From: Pleurostoma richardsiae
Lineage: Eukaryota; Ascomycota; Sordariomycetes; Calosphaeriales; Pleurostomataceae
DNA length: 64,000 bases
Direction of reading: 5' to 3'
Assembly: GCA_030052745.1 (NCBI GenBank)
Contig: JANBVO010000065.1
Coordinates: forward strand, 62,001 to 126,000
Positions 11,740 through 23,316 of this stretch are shown piece after piece (position 1 is the stretch's first letter; each line of letters starts with the position of its first letter). The notes under the pieces are model-generated. The model was not told the DNA's origin and searched no databases. It worked only from the letters and a program-made list of their open reading frames with translations. The translations under genes and the position numbers were made by a program.

Positions 11740-12639
11740 TCACTTCTTCTGCCGCTTCTCTCCGACGATCGTCTGGACAGAGTTGATTTTTGTTGTCCGG
11801 AACGCCCCATCGCTGCTCTGCTCAAGCCAGGGCACGGTGACAGGAGGGACATGAGCCCGGGCGAAGTCGACGAGAGCCTCGGCCTGTGGAGCATCCTCGC
11901 GAAGGGCAATACTCGACACTCGAGGGATCCCGAGACATGCAGTCAAACGGTCCTCACACGCTTTGGAGAAGCCAACGAGCCTGATCGGGGGTTGTTCCGG
12001 TCGACACTTTGAGGAAACAGCAACCATCTGAGGAAAGTGGTTGTTGAATGCGGACGGCTGACCGGACCGTGCGACAAAGATCACGGAATAAGGCCTAGTG
12101 GCAGGCCCTGGCAGGCTGTCTTCATCATTCCCGCCTGGGGCTGCAGAAGAGTCCGACGACAAGTCCTGCAGGTTTCTGGTTATTCGGGATAGGCCAATAT
12201 CCACATATGCAGCTATCTCAGGGGCCGAGGGAACGACCTGTTCCTCTTTTGTGGAGATGTCCGCATGCTTCCTTTTCCGAACTTTACTTCTCTTCCCCTT
12301 AGAGGGAGTGATGTGAGACTTGCGGTGGCTCCCCAAGGGTGAAAGAAGGCTACAATGGCCGATTAGCAACAGGTAGGGGACGAGCAAGTGAGTTGGAAAG
12401 TGTGAAGAGCACCCCTGTCTGCTCGCATGAGGCCGTGCCTTGCAGGAGACGACTACGTACTTGCAGACGAGTTCCAATATGACGTCCTGATCTTCTTGAG
12501 ATATAAAGGGCCTGTAGTAAGTCAATCTCGATGGCCATATACGAGAGGGTTTGAATGCTGATCTGATTGAGAATATCACCGACCATTGTACTGCAGAAAA
12601 TGGCGTATCCAGCTGGTGGACAATCTTCCTCTTGTCCAT
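11740..12639 (-). CDS. POP3: RNase P/RNase MRP subunit Pop3
   Basis: CDS complement(join(11740..12349, 12461..12511, 12584..12639)), 238 residues, in three exons with introns of 72 and 111 nt. Pop3 is a small L7Ae-like protein subunit of RNase P and RNase MRP, which process tRNA precursors and pre-rRNA in the nucleus or nucleolus. The sequence shows the family N-terminus HQLDTPFSAVQW followed, after splicing, by ISQEDQDVILELV and LLSPLGSHRKSHITPSKGKR. A basic patch (KRSKVRKRKH) comes next. The conserved core follows: VIFVARSGQPSAFNNHFPQM, then PIRLVGFSKACEDRLTACLG and VPPVTVPWL. The first intron has an unusual GTCGGT donor, but the frame and family sequence require this junction. The start MDKRKIVHQL was preferred over an in-frame upstream ATG (12720) because the extra residues lack family character. 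Confidence 0.88.
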   Translation of the reverse strand: MDKRKIVHQLDTPFSAVQWSVIFSIRSAFKPSRIWPSRLTYYRPFISQEDQDVILELVCKYVVVSCKARPHASRQGCSSHFPTHLLVPYLLLIGHCSLLSPLGSHRKSHITPSKGKRSKVRKRKHADISTKEEQVVPSAPEIAAYVDIGLSRITRNLQDLSSDSSAAPGGNDEDSLPGPATRPYSVIFVARSGQPSAFNNHFPQMVAVSSKCRPEQPPIRLVGFSKACEDRLTACLGIPRVSSIALREDAPQAEALVDFARAHVPPVTVPWLEQSSDGAFRTTKINSVQTIVGEKRQKK

Positions 12640-14900
12640 GTCTGTCGGCTTTGATAGGATCAGCGGGACCGGCACGGCACACGCTTTGTCTCTATCTTTT
12701 GCAGTGATCCAGAGATTCACGTCTTCGACAGGTATCGCAACGTCGTAGGAGTGGCAGCAGGGTCTTTTTGGCGATGCAGATCTGTCTCCGCAAGATTGTT
12801 GTCACTTTCTTAGGGGCCTTTTAGCGGCGGCCCACCAAACCTAGCCGGCATGACGTTGCTCCTGCACTAACACTTGAGGAGAGCTCTCTACACTTGTAGA
12901 GCGTGCGCTTCGGGAAAAGAACAATAAATGTCAAAAACCCTGAATGCTCTCGACATAGACTTGTCGATCAAAAAATTCACTTCCAGCTGGTTTAGAACCT
13001 TCGCTGCATTCTCGCTCCTCTCTTCAAGTCTATCCATTGGCATTGAAGGATAGAGGGGAAGATAAGCGATATCATCAGCTTGCCCGTCACAGGAGAAACT
13101 AGTTTTGACGCCTCGGGGTGTCTGTAGTAAAAGTCTTTAAGACACGCGTCTACCTAGACGGAGACGCGTCCGGATAGATAGATACCTACAGTTCAGCGGG
13201 GCAAATAGGTTTGAGGTCACCCTCTCTTCATTTCTGACCTTGAAGCGAATACTTCAACAACTGCGGGCATCTGCAAGGCGATGCTGTGTTCATGGGACTG
13301 TCAATCTGATCAGATGACTTCGCAGAATTCCCAGGTCTTCGTTCCTATGAGCGTTCCCTTCCTATTTCAGCAAAGGCGGGGGACTAATCCTGTATATCGT
13401 CATGTCGCTCATATCGTCCAATAACGTCGAACACGTCAATCTGGGAATGGCACAGATGCCTTCATGAAGCAGAGTTTCCAGGATAGACCCGCGAATTTTT
13501 GTGAGGCATTATGGAGGAGACATCTGTCATGTCGCCCTTAAGGGTGGCATCGGCTCTACCGGAGGTCTTCTTGCCCCAGTGTGCATGTGTAGTACCTGTC
13601 ATCGCATTTCATGGAAGCCTGATGATGGATGAAGGCAGCTGAGGGAAGCTCCCGTGCCTTGTACACGTATATGCACATGTCGGGACTCAATGCTCGTCAT
13701 TGTGAGCTCTGAAATTCGGCATCCATTCCCGCCCAGAAGTATGCCTGACCTGACCTATGAGGTGTTGACTATTTTCCTGGTACAGTTTTTACTCAGGTTG
13801 CCTCCGTCCTTGTCTAACCGAGAGCTATTGGTTCCTGATTTCCAAGCCTCAGGACGGGACGAACACCAGGTATCGCTCCACCGTGACATTAAGGTACGTA
13901 GTACATATATTTCACTCTTGGGACTTTGGTTTCTTTTCTTCCTTCACTTGCGCTTCAGACAAGGAAGCGAAAGACACAAGAGGGCACGCCTTGCACGGTT
14001 ATCTAATCGTGCGAAGAGCTAAATTTCGTTTTGTCGGTCCCCATTCCGCCCCGACACCCCTCGAACGCCTCTTTCGTCTCGCTGCCCTTCAAGCCACGCC
14101 TCTCCCCGCACCGTTTCCCTACACCTCCTCTCCTGGTCTAGCTCAACCGAAGGTACAGCCCACCAGAGACACAGCCTTTTGTATCTGTACCTTCACCTAC
14201 AGGAAAACTGGAGAACAAAGCTTCGGATATCTTGTGCTAAGTTGCCACAAAGGCTCAAGCCCACCTCGCGTCTAGGCGGGTGTGCGACTCTTTTGAGCTG
14301 CGACAGACCATTTACCTCTTAAGGGTGGTCCGTAACGTTGAATGCGATAGACTTCCAGCAACAAAAGAGGCAGCAGATAACATAGCGCCCCAGCGAAGGA
14401 CTGATTGATTGAAAATATAGGGTGGGCAGGCAGCGTGCGGGAAAGGCGCCGGACCTCAGGTATGTACATCGACTTCCATCTCAAGTACCCCCACTTTATT
14501 TTCACCACGGCTCAGCCCCACCAAGAGGGACCCGACCTTACCTCACCTCTACCAAAGGTACCTTGAACCTTGACCTCTGTCTCGTCGCTGCATGCTGAGC
14601 CAGAACCTCCGTCACCGACCTGCCTTACCAATACCATCTTTCCCTCTCGCCCATTCGGCGTTGCAGCCTCGCGCCCAGAATAAATTCCCCATACGCATCT
14701 ACCTGCTCCGCCTGCGGCATCTCTTATCGATCTTCCTGTCCATCCCGCCCTTCTTAGTCATTCATTCTACCCTCCGCGGCACAGTCTACACATGCGAATT
14801 TCCGAGCTGTCAAGACAACGCCGTCGCCGAGTCTTCTCGAGCGGAGCTGTCTCGTCTCTGGAGCTCTGGCCATCTAACCTTCTGCATCCGCACCAGCCAG
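12640..14900. other. Gene-free region upstream of POP3 and the large ubiquitin protease
   Basis: About 2.3 kb separating divergent genes. From about 14040 to 14150 and 14600 to 14770 the plus strand is pyrimidine-rich, consistent with the leader of the protease gene. Open frames are short and without protein character. I see no RNA gene, repeat or mobile element. Confidence 0.5.
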
Positions 14901-17900
14901 ATGGCCCCAGCTTCGAGGTCGCCCGACGAGTCGAGAGAACGTGCCGTCTCCTCTGAACCCTGCTCGACTGCCCGCCCCAACCCATTCGACGACCGGGACC
15001 TTTCAGCGAGAAAACGGCAGCGGACCTCTCTTAGCGGCACCTCACGAAGTCGCTCAGTCGAGAGTATCGAATCCCACCACAGCCAAGACTCGACTGCAGG
15101 CAACGAGCCCTCTACACGGGAAGATTCCGTCATGAGGATTGACACCGACCCCTCCGCTCCGCAGACCCCCGAGCGCCCACGGAGTCAGTCCAAATCCGCC
15201 ACAGAACCCAAGTCGAGCAGGGTTACGATAAACCTTCGGAATATTCAGCACCCTCTCGAGACTATCCCATCATCACCGCTATCTCCTCACAGCGGCATAA
15301 CAGTCTCGCAGGCGGGTGAGGAACACGACGTGAAGGCGAGTGTTGAGGAACCAGAGATAGACATGGCTCAAGCTGGACCGACCGGGGCCACGCCTGCCTC
15401 ATCCACATCGGATGCAAGCAGTCCTCCTATTGAGATCGTCGACGATCTGCCCGACGACGATGACCATCTTGGAGGTGCCGAGTCCCACGTCACCCTGCTA
15501 CATGACATACAGAACAGCATCGTGGCGGACCCCACAGGCAACATCCCGTATCATTCCCCCGACGAGTCGTATTCCGAGACGGTAATGAAACTGCTGCAGT
15601 TTATCACAAACCGTAGGTTCACCCTTCCTTCCCACCAGACTAATAGCTTATGCGCTGACCTTCATTATCTCCTTCAGATGAGGATGTAGCGCCGCAAACG
15701 AGAGACTGGCTCGACTCATACCTGACTTGGGCAACAAACGTTCACTACCATACGTTGTTCAGCTCATATCAGCGACATCGCAACCTCTGGACCACTCTAC
15801 CGGAACTGATATATGCAGCCGCCGGCCGAAAGTAGACTCATCCTGTCCGAACTTGCGTTTTGACCTATTGCTGATCCCGTTGACAGGATTTCAGCTGCAC
15901 GGTATCCGCACCTTCCCCAGTGCATCGGAGAGCTTTATGCTCTTTTCGCAAGATTGACAGCCTTGTTTGTCGAGCTTGACTTTCATACCGTATCCAGTCT
16001 TCCTCCAGATGAAGTGCGCTATCCAGAACTAGCGTCGCCGCCGTACATCTGTGCTCTTAACTACTTGACTCGGAGAGATGAGCCACAGGTCAACAATGGC
16101 TATCTTCCAGATGCTGAGAGCGGTTCAGATGATCCAACAGCGATTCTGAACAACTTCCTAGCGTTTCACCACGCACAGGGCGGTACCCTTACTCTCCTTT
16201 TCCGCCTGACGCAGAAATACGCTCAGATTATACCTCGATTCCCGAGACTGATTGAGCATTTCGGCCATATGTCTCAACTCGTGCACACTCTTCTCCGTGA
16301 GAGCCTCCACAAGGTCGAGACGGCCTCGGGGCTTTCGCAGGCTGTAGACATGGCGAAGACAAAGCTGGCGTCCAGCTACCAGTTCTACAGTATCATGTCG
16401 GCGTCTCTGTCACTTTGCATGGAGAAATACGTCAACCATCTCGGTCACGATGCTGCGTCAACGCTGGTCAATGGCTTGACGGACATTCTGCGCTTAAGTC
16501 TCCAGGTAGATCACATCCACGCCACAACGGATATATTAAAGGAACATCGCAAGAACAATCCCGCGATCCCGACAGAGCAGACTGCCGACGTAGTAGCCTT
16601 GGAATGGAAGTTTACAACCTTCAGCAAGATGATCATGTCCAGTCAGATGCAGCTACGGATGATGGCTGTTACCCAGATGTGCCAGGATCTGGTGGCGCTG
16701 TGGAAGAAGCAAGGCGAAGCGTCAGAAGATCCACGAAGCGTGGCTGTCTTGCAATACTTCGCGGAATATCTCTTGCGGACCGGGCTCGTCGCCTACATCT
16801 TGGGGCCTACTTGCCATCCAGAGATCACCATTGAGAGCGGTAACATCATTGGATTCTTGCTCGTAACGCAGACATACCTCGACGAGCACGCAGACCTCAT
16901 GTGGCAGACTGTCACATCAACTCAGGACCCAAGGGTCTCAGACGCACTCCTCCGCATGACGTCAAGAATTGCAAACCTCTACACATACGAAGGCTTGATA
17001 TATCTGTGTCACAAGCTCCAGACTCTGCCGATCGAGGCCTTCAACCCGACCGTGAGGGAGCTCTGTGATGTGGTGTTCAAGACTTTGCCGCAGAAAGGGT
17101 ACGATAAGGGCGTGCTTGACACTGCTCCGTTCCTTCTATGTTTGCGCTTGCTGAGAGAGTCCTCCGTCTTCGGACCCCATTCTCCAGTGGCATTCCCTGA
17201 CATACAGACGTTTGCGACACAGAGATTCCACGACCTCCAGAGGCACGGCCCGAGCCACGAGGGCCGTGAGGAGCTCTACGACATGTGTCTGAAGGATCTT
17301 TCCGAGAAGAATCGATATACCCTGGGCAGCCTTTGGATGGTCTATCTGCTCAGTCGGCAATTTCTGGTGCGAGAACTCCAAGGCTTGACCGCTGAGCACG
17401 ACCTCACGAGGCTTATTGTCGACGAGCTGGAGAATGCCATCATGAGCGGGCGGACAGCAGGGTTTCCATGCGTCATCGCCGGTGGCGTAAATGCACCACG
17501 CCGCGAGCTGATCTCCGGTATTATGCTTCAGCAACCGGCAACGATCACGAGCGATCTGGGCCCAAGACTTTGGAGCATGCTGGTAGGACCTGATGCTTCC
17601 TGTCGGGAAGATCGGGAAATCGCCTGGCAGGTCCTTAATCATGTACTCCAGAGGGCACGAGCGAATCCCTTCATCCAGACATGCCTGACAGAGTATCTTC
17701 CCACTCTGCCACCCGACTGCTTTTGCACTGGTGCCCTTGACTTCGTACTCGAAGGCATCCGGCCTGCTGTGGACGACCCTTCAAGCATAATCCTTGACGA
17801 TGAGGAGCAGAGCCCAGAGCGCGCTGTCATCGAGCAGTTATGGCGCATGATTTTGACGGCGCCTCGGAACACCATTGAGCAGCACGCGATCGGCGCCTTG

Positions 17901-20900
17901 GTCAGCAGGATCTACGTCGACAGCAAGTCAATACTGTCCTTCCCTCACTATCGCGCCCGCAAAGTCCATCTCGCGCTCGTGACCAGGTGCTTAAGTCAAC
18001 TATCTTCTGCTGCTAAGAGACTGAAGGCGTTCAGTGATGGGACTGTCAGCGGCGATGATGAACCTATGGTCATCGTAGCATCCGAAGCTCAGATCCACGA
18101 ACAGGAACTTCTCTTCATCCGGTCGCTCACTGTCATTCGGGAATTTCTGAAGTTGCACCAAGCGAAGGCCGAATTTGCAGCTCCAGATCTCAGATCTCTT
18201 ATCCTGCCGTCAACGAAGGAAGTGGAAGGAGAGTCGGCCGAACTGAAGTATCAGTCCTTCGATGGTGACAAGCAGACTGATATCAAGCCTCTCAGTATTG
18301 GCCGACGCAACACTGCCGGTTCGCTATTGGCCAGCCTCCGTGATGAGACCGGCTTCGACAACTACAGGATATACTACAAAGGCCAATCTTTTGTGCCGCA
18401 GGAGCGTGATATTTGCAAGTCATTGGACGATCTCCAGATCCAGAACGGCCTTATTCTCGTCAAACGAGAGTCTGACGCCATGCCTTCGTCCGATCGTATA
18501 CGGCCGGGGGCGTCACCCGTCGAGATCGAGATACTTGCGCATTTCGAAGAGCTGTGGGATTATCTGAGTATGGAAGAGACGCTTGCAAGCGAGGTAGGCT
18601 CCTTTGTGATTTTGTCTCCCTCTGAGGCTAACATGCACTGCGCAGATCTACCATTTTCTTATCAAGCTTCCAATCGATGATCGCATTATCCTTGCGTTTC
18701 GGTCCGGCTCCACGTCCTATAAGGACGTCTTCCCCTTGGGGCAGCCTTTCAAGTCTCTGTACGCCATCCAGGCACTGCAAGAATGTCTTACGTCGCGCCG
18801 CCGCTCAGCAGCAGCGACACCTGTACACGACGCAGAGAGCGAGGACGGTAGACCGGCAGTGTCTACGTCTGACGACATGCTCCGGAATGTCGCTCCACTT
18901 GTCGTCGCTGCCATCTCTGACCCTGAGGTTGTGGGTCACTGCTCCACGGAAGAGTTGCAGGTGCTTCTGAGCATGAAGCTTGTTGAGACGTTGCTGCTCA
19001 TACTAAAAGGCATAACCCGCGTCCCCTCGTCGATCGCTTCTACTAACCGTCCCCGTTTAGACCCACTCCGGCCAGATAGCATCGCCGACTGCTTGGATCA
19101 GAGGCTTCTTGAACGGCTTCTTGCAGTCTTGTCGTTTGCCCTGACGGCCAGGTCGACCGACAACTCAACGAGACTTGCTACGCTGAGTTTTCATGCCATC
19201 TTGGAGTCATGTTCTGCGAGCCAAACGTTTTGGGATGCCTTCTGCGAAACCAAACACGCTACAGGTCTGATCCGACGACTGCTCCTCGACGACCCACGGC
19301 CTATTTTGAGGAAGCAGACACTGAAACTCATTGGAGAGAAGCTATCATTTGCGCAGAGGTATGTAACGAGGCCCGCAGCCGCAGGCGACTACTAATTCCT
19401 TTAGTAGTCCTTCCGTCGTATCCCCATCGGCTTATCGCGCCTTCTTCTGGCCAGTCATCTGCCATTTGATCTGGCCAGCTTTGAAGCAGCCGTCCACCTG
19501 CGATGAGGTCTTCAGTCTAGCCGTGAATATGTTCAGGGCTCTTAGAGATGCCGACTCTCCTGTTCTCAACCTCAGGGAGACACTTTCCGAGTGTAGCAAG
19601 TTGATTCTGATGTATACGACCTATGAGGTATGTCAGCTGAGCTTTGCAATTCGAAGGCATTTTCTAACCCACGAAATCAACTTCAACAGGACGTAACTCA
19701 ACCTGAGCTTGTTGACCTTGCGGCCTTTGGCCTGATCCGTCTCCTGCACTGCATTCTATGCTCAGCCGGCCACATGGTTCCCGCGGAGCTTCTCCCTGAA
19801 AGGTAAGTTGGCTCTCCGTGCACTCATGATGCAAGGCGTCTGTCTAATCTTCCATAGGGGGTTCGCACGGAAGCTGTTCTGGAAGCACCTCTTCCCGCCT
19901 CCGGCTGAGGAAGCGCATGCTGCCGATACGGGCACCGTTCTTCACAACCATTCCAGAGGAATGTTGATCGATATCATATCAACCCTCGTGGACCAGGATG
20001 AAGAACAATTGACGTACCTTTTCGAAGACCTTAATCGCTTGGTCCCTTATGAAGTGGCTGACGATGATGGTGCGTCATCTGAACACAACGGAGACGTGTG
20101 CAGTCTACTAATGGATACACTAGAGGATCCCTATCTCTACGATTTGCCTCAGCAGTTCGATCGTTCTAAGGCCATCCGGTCCTCATGCGGTTACGTCGGT
20201 CTGAGAAACCTGTCGAACACCTGCTATCTCAATTCCCTCTTCACTCAATTGTTCATGAACGTCGACTTCCGTCAATTCATGCTCAACGTCGAGATTCGAG
20301 ATCCGGATTACACCCAGGCACTATTGTTCCAAACTAGCAACCTGTTCGGCAACCTCCAGGACAGCATACGGCGATTCGTGGATCCCGCTGGCTGCGTCGC
20401 TACCATCAAGACTTATGAGGACTCCCCCATTGATATTCATAATCAGATGGATGTTGATGAGTTCTATAATCTCCTCTTCGATCGATGGGAAGGCCAGCTG
20501 TTGTCTGCAGAAACGAAGAGAGAGTTCCGTTCGTTCTATGGGGGCCAGTTGGTGCAACAGGTCAAGTCGAAAGAGTGCGACCATATATCGGAGCGACTTG
20601 AGCCCTTCTCTGCAATCCAATGTGATATCAAGGGGAAGAGTACGCTTCAGGACAGCCTACAGGCGTATGTAGATGGCGAAATTATGGAGGGTGGTAAGTT
20701 TAATGCAAAAGTTGCGGCGCCGGACGTGACGCTGAGACGCTGACCTTGGTACAAGACAATAAGTATAAATGTTCGACCTGTGACCGGCATGTCGACGCTG
20801 TCAAGAGGTACGGCCAAGACACCGCAGATTATATCGCCAGAAGACTGACGAGCATTTTAGGGCCTGCCTGAAGGATATCCCAGACAATCTAATCTTCCAC

Positions 20901-23316
20901 CTAAAGCGCTTCGACTTTAATCTGAGGACGTTGCAGCGGAGCAAGATCAATGACTACTTCTCTTTTCCGAGTCGAATCGATATGCGACCTTACACAATTG
21001 AACATCTGAGCAATTCCGACGACGATGCCTCAGAGGATGTGTTTGAACTTGTCGGCGTGCTCGTGCACTCCGGAACTGCCGAATCGGGACACTACTATTC
21101 CTACATCCGGGAGCGGCCGACAACTAGATGCAACGACACCTGGGTCGAGTTCAATGATGATGTGGTCACGCCTTGGGACCCGTCACAAATGGAGAGCTCG
21201 TGCTTTGGTGGGCCAGATTATCGACCCCCATACGACGGCACCGGGATTGTGTACGACAAGACGTACAGCGCTTACATGCTCTTCTACCAGCGCGCCTCTT
21301 CTTTGCAGACTGCCCAGGAACGACTTCAACTTTCCGAGAAGCCGAGTCCCCTCCGCGTTGACATGCCCGCTGGTCTTGCTGACAACATACGGTCCGAAAA
21401 CACGTCCCTGTTACGTAGGCACTGTCTGTACGACCCGGCGCACATACGATTTGTCAGCCTTTCCCTCGATCAAATGCGGTCACTCACCTCAATCGACGGC
21501 CGCCGGCACTGCACTCTAACTCACCGGATGGAGAATATCGCCACAGAGATGGCCATCAGCCATCTGGATCAGGTCGCTTCCAGGACTAAGGATGTGCCTG
21601 ATTTCAGGAAGCTGCGGTCTCGCGTCCAGGAAATGTGTCGTGACTGCCCGAGTTGCTGCCTGGCAGTCTATGAATACTTTAAGGACCGTCCTGGTGTCTT
21701 AAGAATGCTGGTGCAGCGGAATCCCGAGGCTTTCGTCCGGCACGAAAGTGGGCATCTTCTGGTGTGTGCACTTCAAGGAATCAGGGAAGGACTCCCAGGG
21801 CGCTACTCAGTCCTTATGAAGGACCCAGAAGACATCTTGATCTCTGACGTGAATCTTGCCCACGACATCGTCCATGCGACAGCTCAGATGTTCAGGCCTA
21901 TGTGGGACAACTTTCACCTACACATCCGCTCTTGGGCCGAGACGTTTGGCTTGATGGTTTCGTTTGTCAATATGGGACGGTACGAGGTTGCGACCTTCCT
22001 TGCGCAAGATTATCTCCGGAAGCTTCTCTGGATCATCATGGCCGATCCCAGTATGGAAATGCCCCAGCAGTACGTCCGCATGCTGACTGCTGTGACGCGG
22101 AGGATGCCTACAAGACCGCCGTCATACGACGCCATCATCTCGCTTGCGGAAGCCTTGATCAGCGCGATGTCATGCCAGCCTGGCCCTAAGGGCGGCGACG
22201 TGCATCTCGCAGACGACGCCGAAACGCGTCTCGAGTGGAGTACTGACGATCCAGACTCACCGTTCGTGTTCACCAGGACTGAATACCACCTGATCTTCAA
22301 AGACTGGGCGCGAAATCAAACAAATTTCTTCACGGACAAGCTCATCTCCCTAAACCAGAACCACCCAGCAACCGATGCGATCATCGCCCATCTGATGAAG
22401 TGCCACCTTACAATGGACGTCAAGATTTATCACACTCTCCGTCTCGCCATCACCGGCCAAATGACCGCCCACCTCGTCGCACCTTACCTTCGCGTGGCGT
22501 CGATGTATTGCCGCATTTCGTGTAAGCGGGAGTTCATCAATGCTCTCATCAGCTATGTCGCCATGCAATGCAGACTACTGCAGAACGCAGAAGGAAGGGC
22601 GTTCTTCGAGTTCCACCGAGACGTCTTCGATACCCCTCGTGATAACTCTGGCGAGTCACTTGAGGAAGTGTACCGCCAAGGTCTGAACTTCTTGCCAGCA
22701 TGGGTGCCGAGTCTTCTTCTGTATTTCGACCCTATCGTGAGCTCAGACGTCGAGAACTTCCTCCACGAGAAGTTATTCAGATACGGCCCATCTCCGGCAT
22801 TCTCGGATGACAACGGAGGGCTTGAACGGTCAAAGGCAGTGACCGATGCCGTTCGAAAGCTGGGGCTAGGCTGCATGAAGTTTCTTAAGGAGAGATTTGT
22901 CAGACGGAACGCACAAGTGGCTCACAACCTTATTGCCAGCATGCAGCGGGTGATAACTCAGTGCAATAAGTACTTCGACGTGGAGGATGGTAGTACTCGA
23001 GAGCTTAACGAGGAGTGGGAGGCGGGCAAAAAAGGTACGTGCAAGGAATCCCATGCTGCAGGAGGCAGTAGCCGTTAACGGTCCCGTTTTAGACGTACTC
23101 GAGCCCCTGCATAAATTGGTCGTTGAGGACCTAGAGGAAGACGCATCCGGTATGTCTTCGAGCGCCTGCTCCAGCGAGACTTCTAGCGTCACCGCCTGCT
23201 GACACTGAGCCACTGAAGAATGGGAGAACTCGGGCGATGCTTCTTCGGACCAGATGGACAGCGTCGGCGACCTTAGCATGCAGACAGTTGCAGATCCAAA
23301 CGAAGCTGAAGCGTGA
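14901..23316 (+). CDS. Giant ubiquitin-specific protease (USP/UCH family C19, USP34/USP9X-like)
   Basis: CDS join(14901..15612, 15678..15831, 15887..18593, 18646..19358, 19405..19627, 19690..19802, 19858..20693, 20756..20807, 20861..23034, 23093..23149, 23219..23316); 2,612 residues, ten introns of 46-69 nt. Such enzymes remove ubiquitin from proteins. The catalytic Cys box is GLRNLSNTCYLNSL with Cys1663. The His box is SGTAESGHYYSYIRE with His1914, followed by WVEFNDDVV. A ubiquitin-like segment lies near residues 1080-1150 (GRRNTAGSLLASLRDETGF). The N-terminal ~230 residues are Ser/Pro-rich and disordered, while long helical flanks surround the catalytic domain as in USP9X/USP34. The C-terminal tail is acidic. 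The active-site residues are intact, so it should be active. Exon 5 could instead start three bases downstream at 19408 (adjacent AGs), adding or removing one Ser. An in-frame ATG at 14592 would add 103 residues. Confidence 0.93.
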
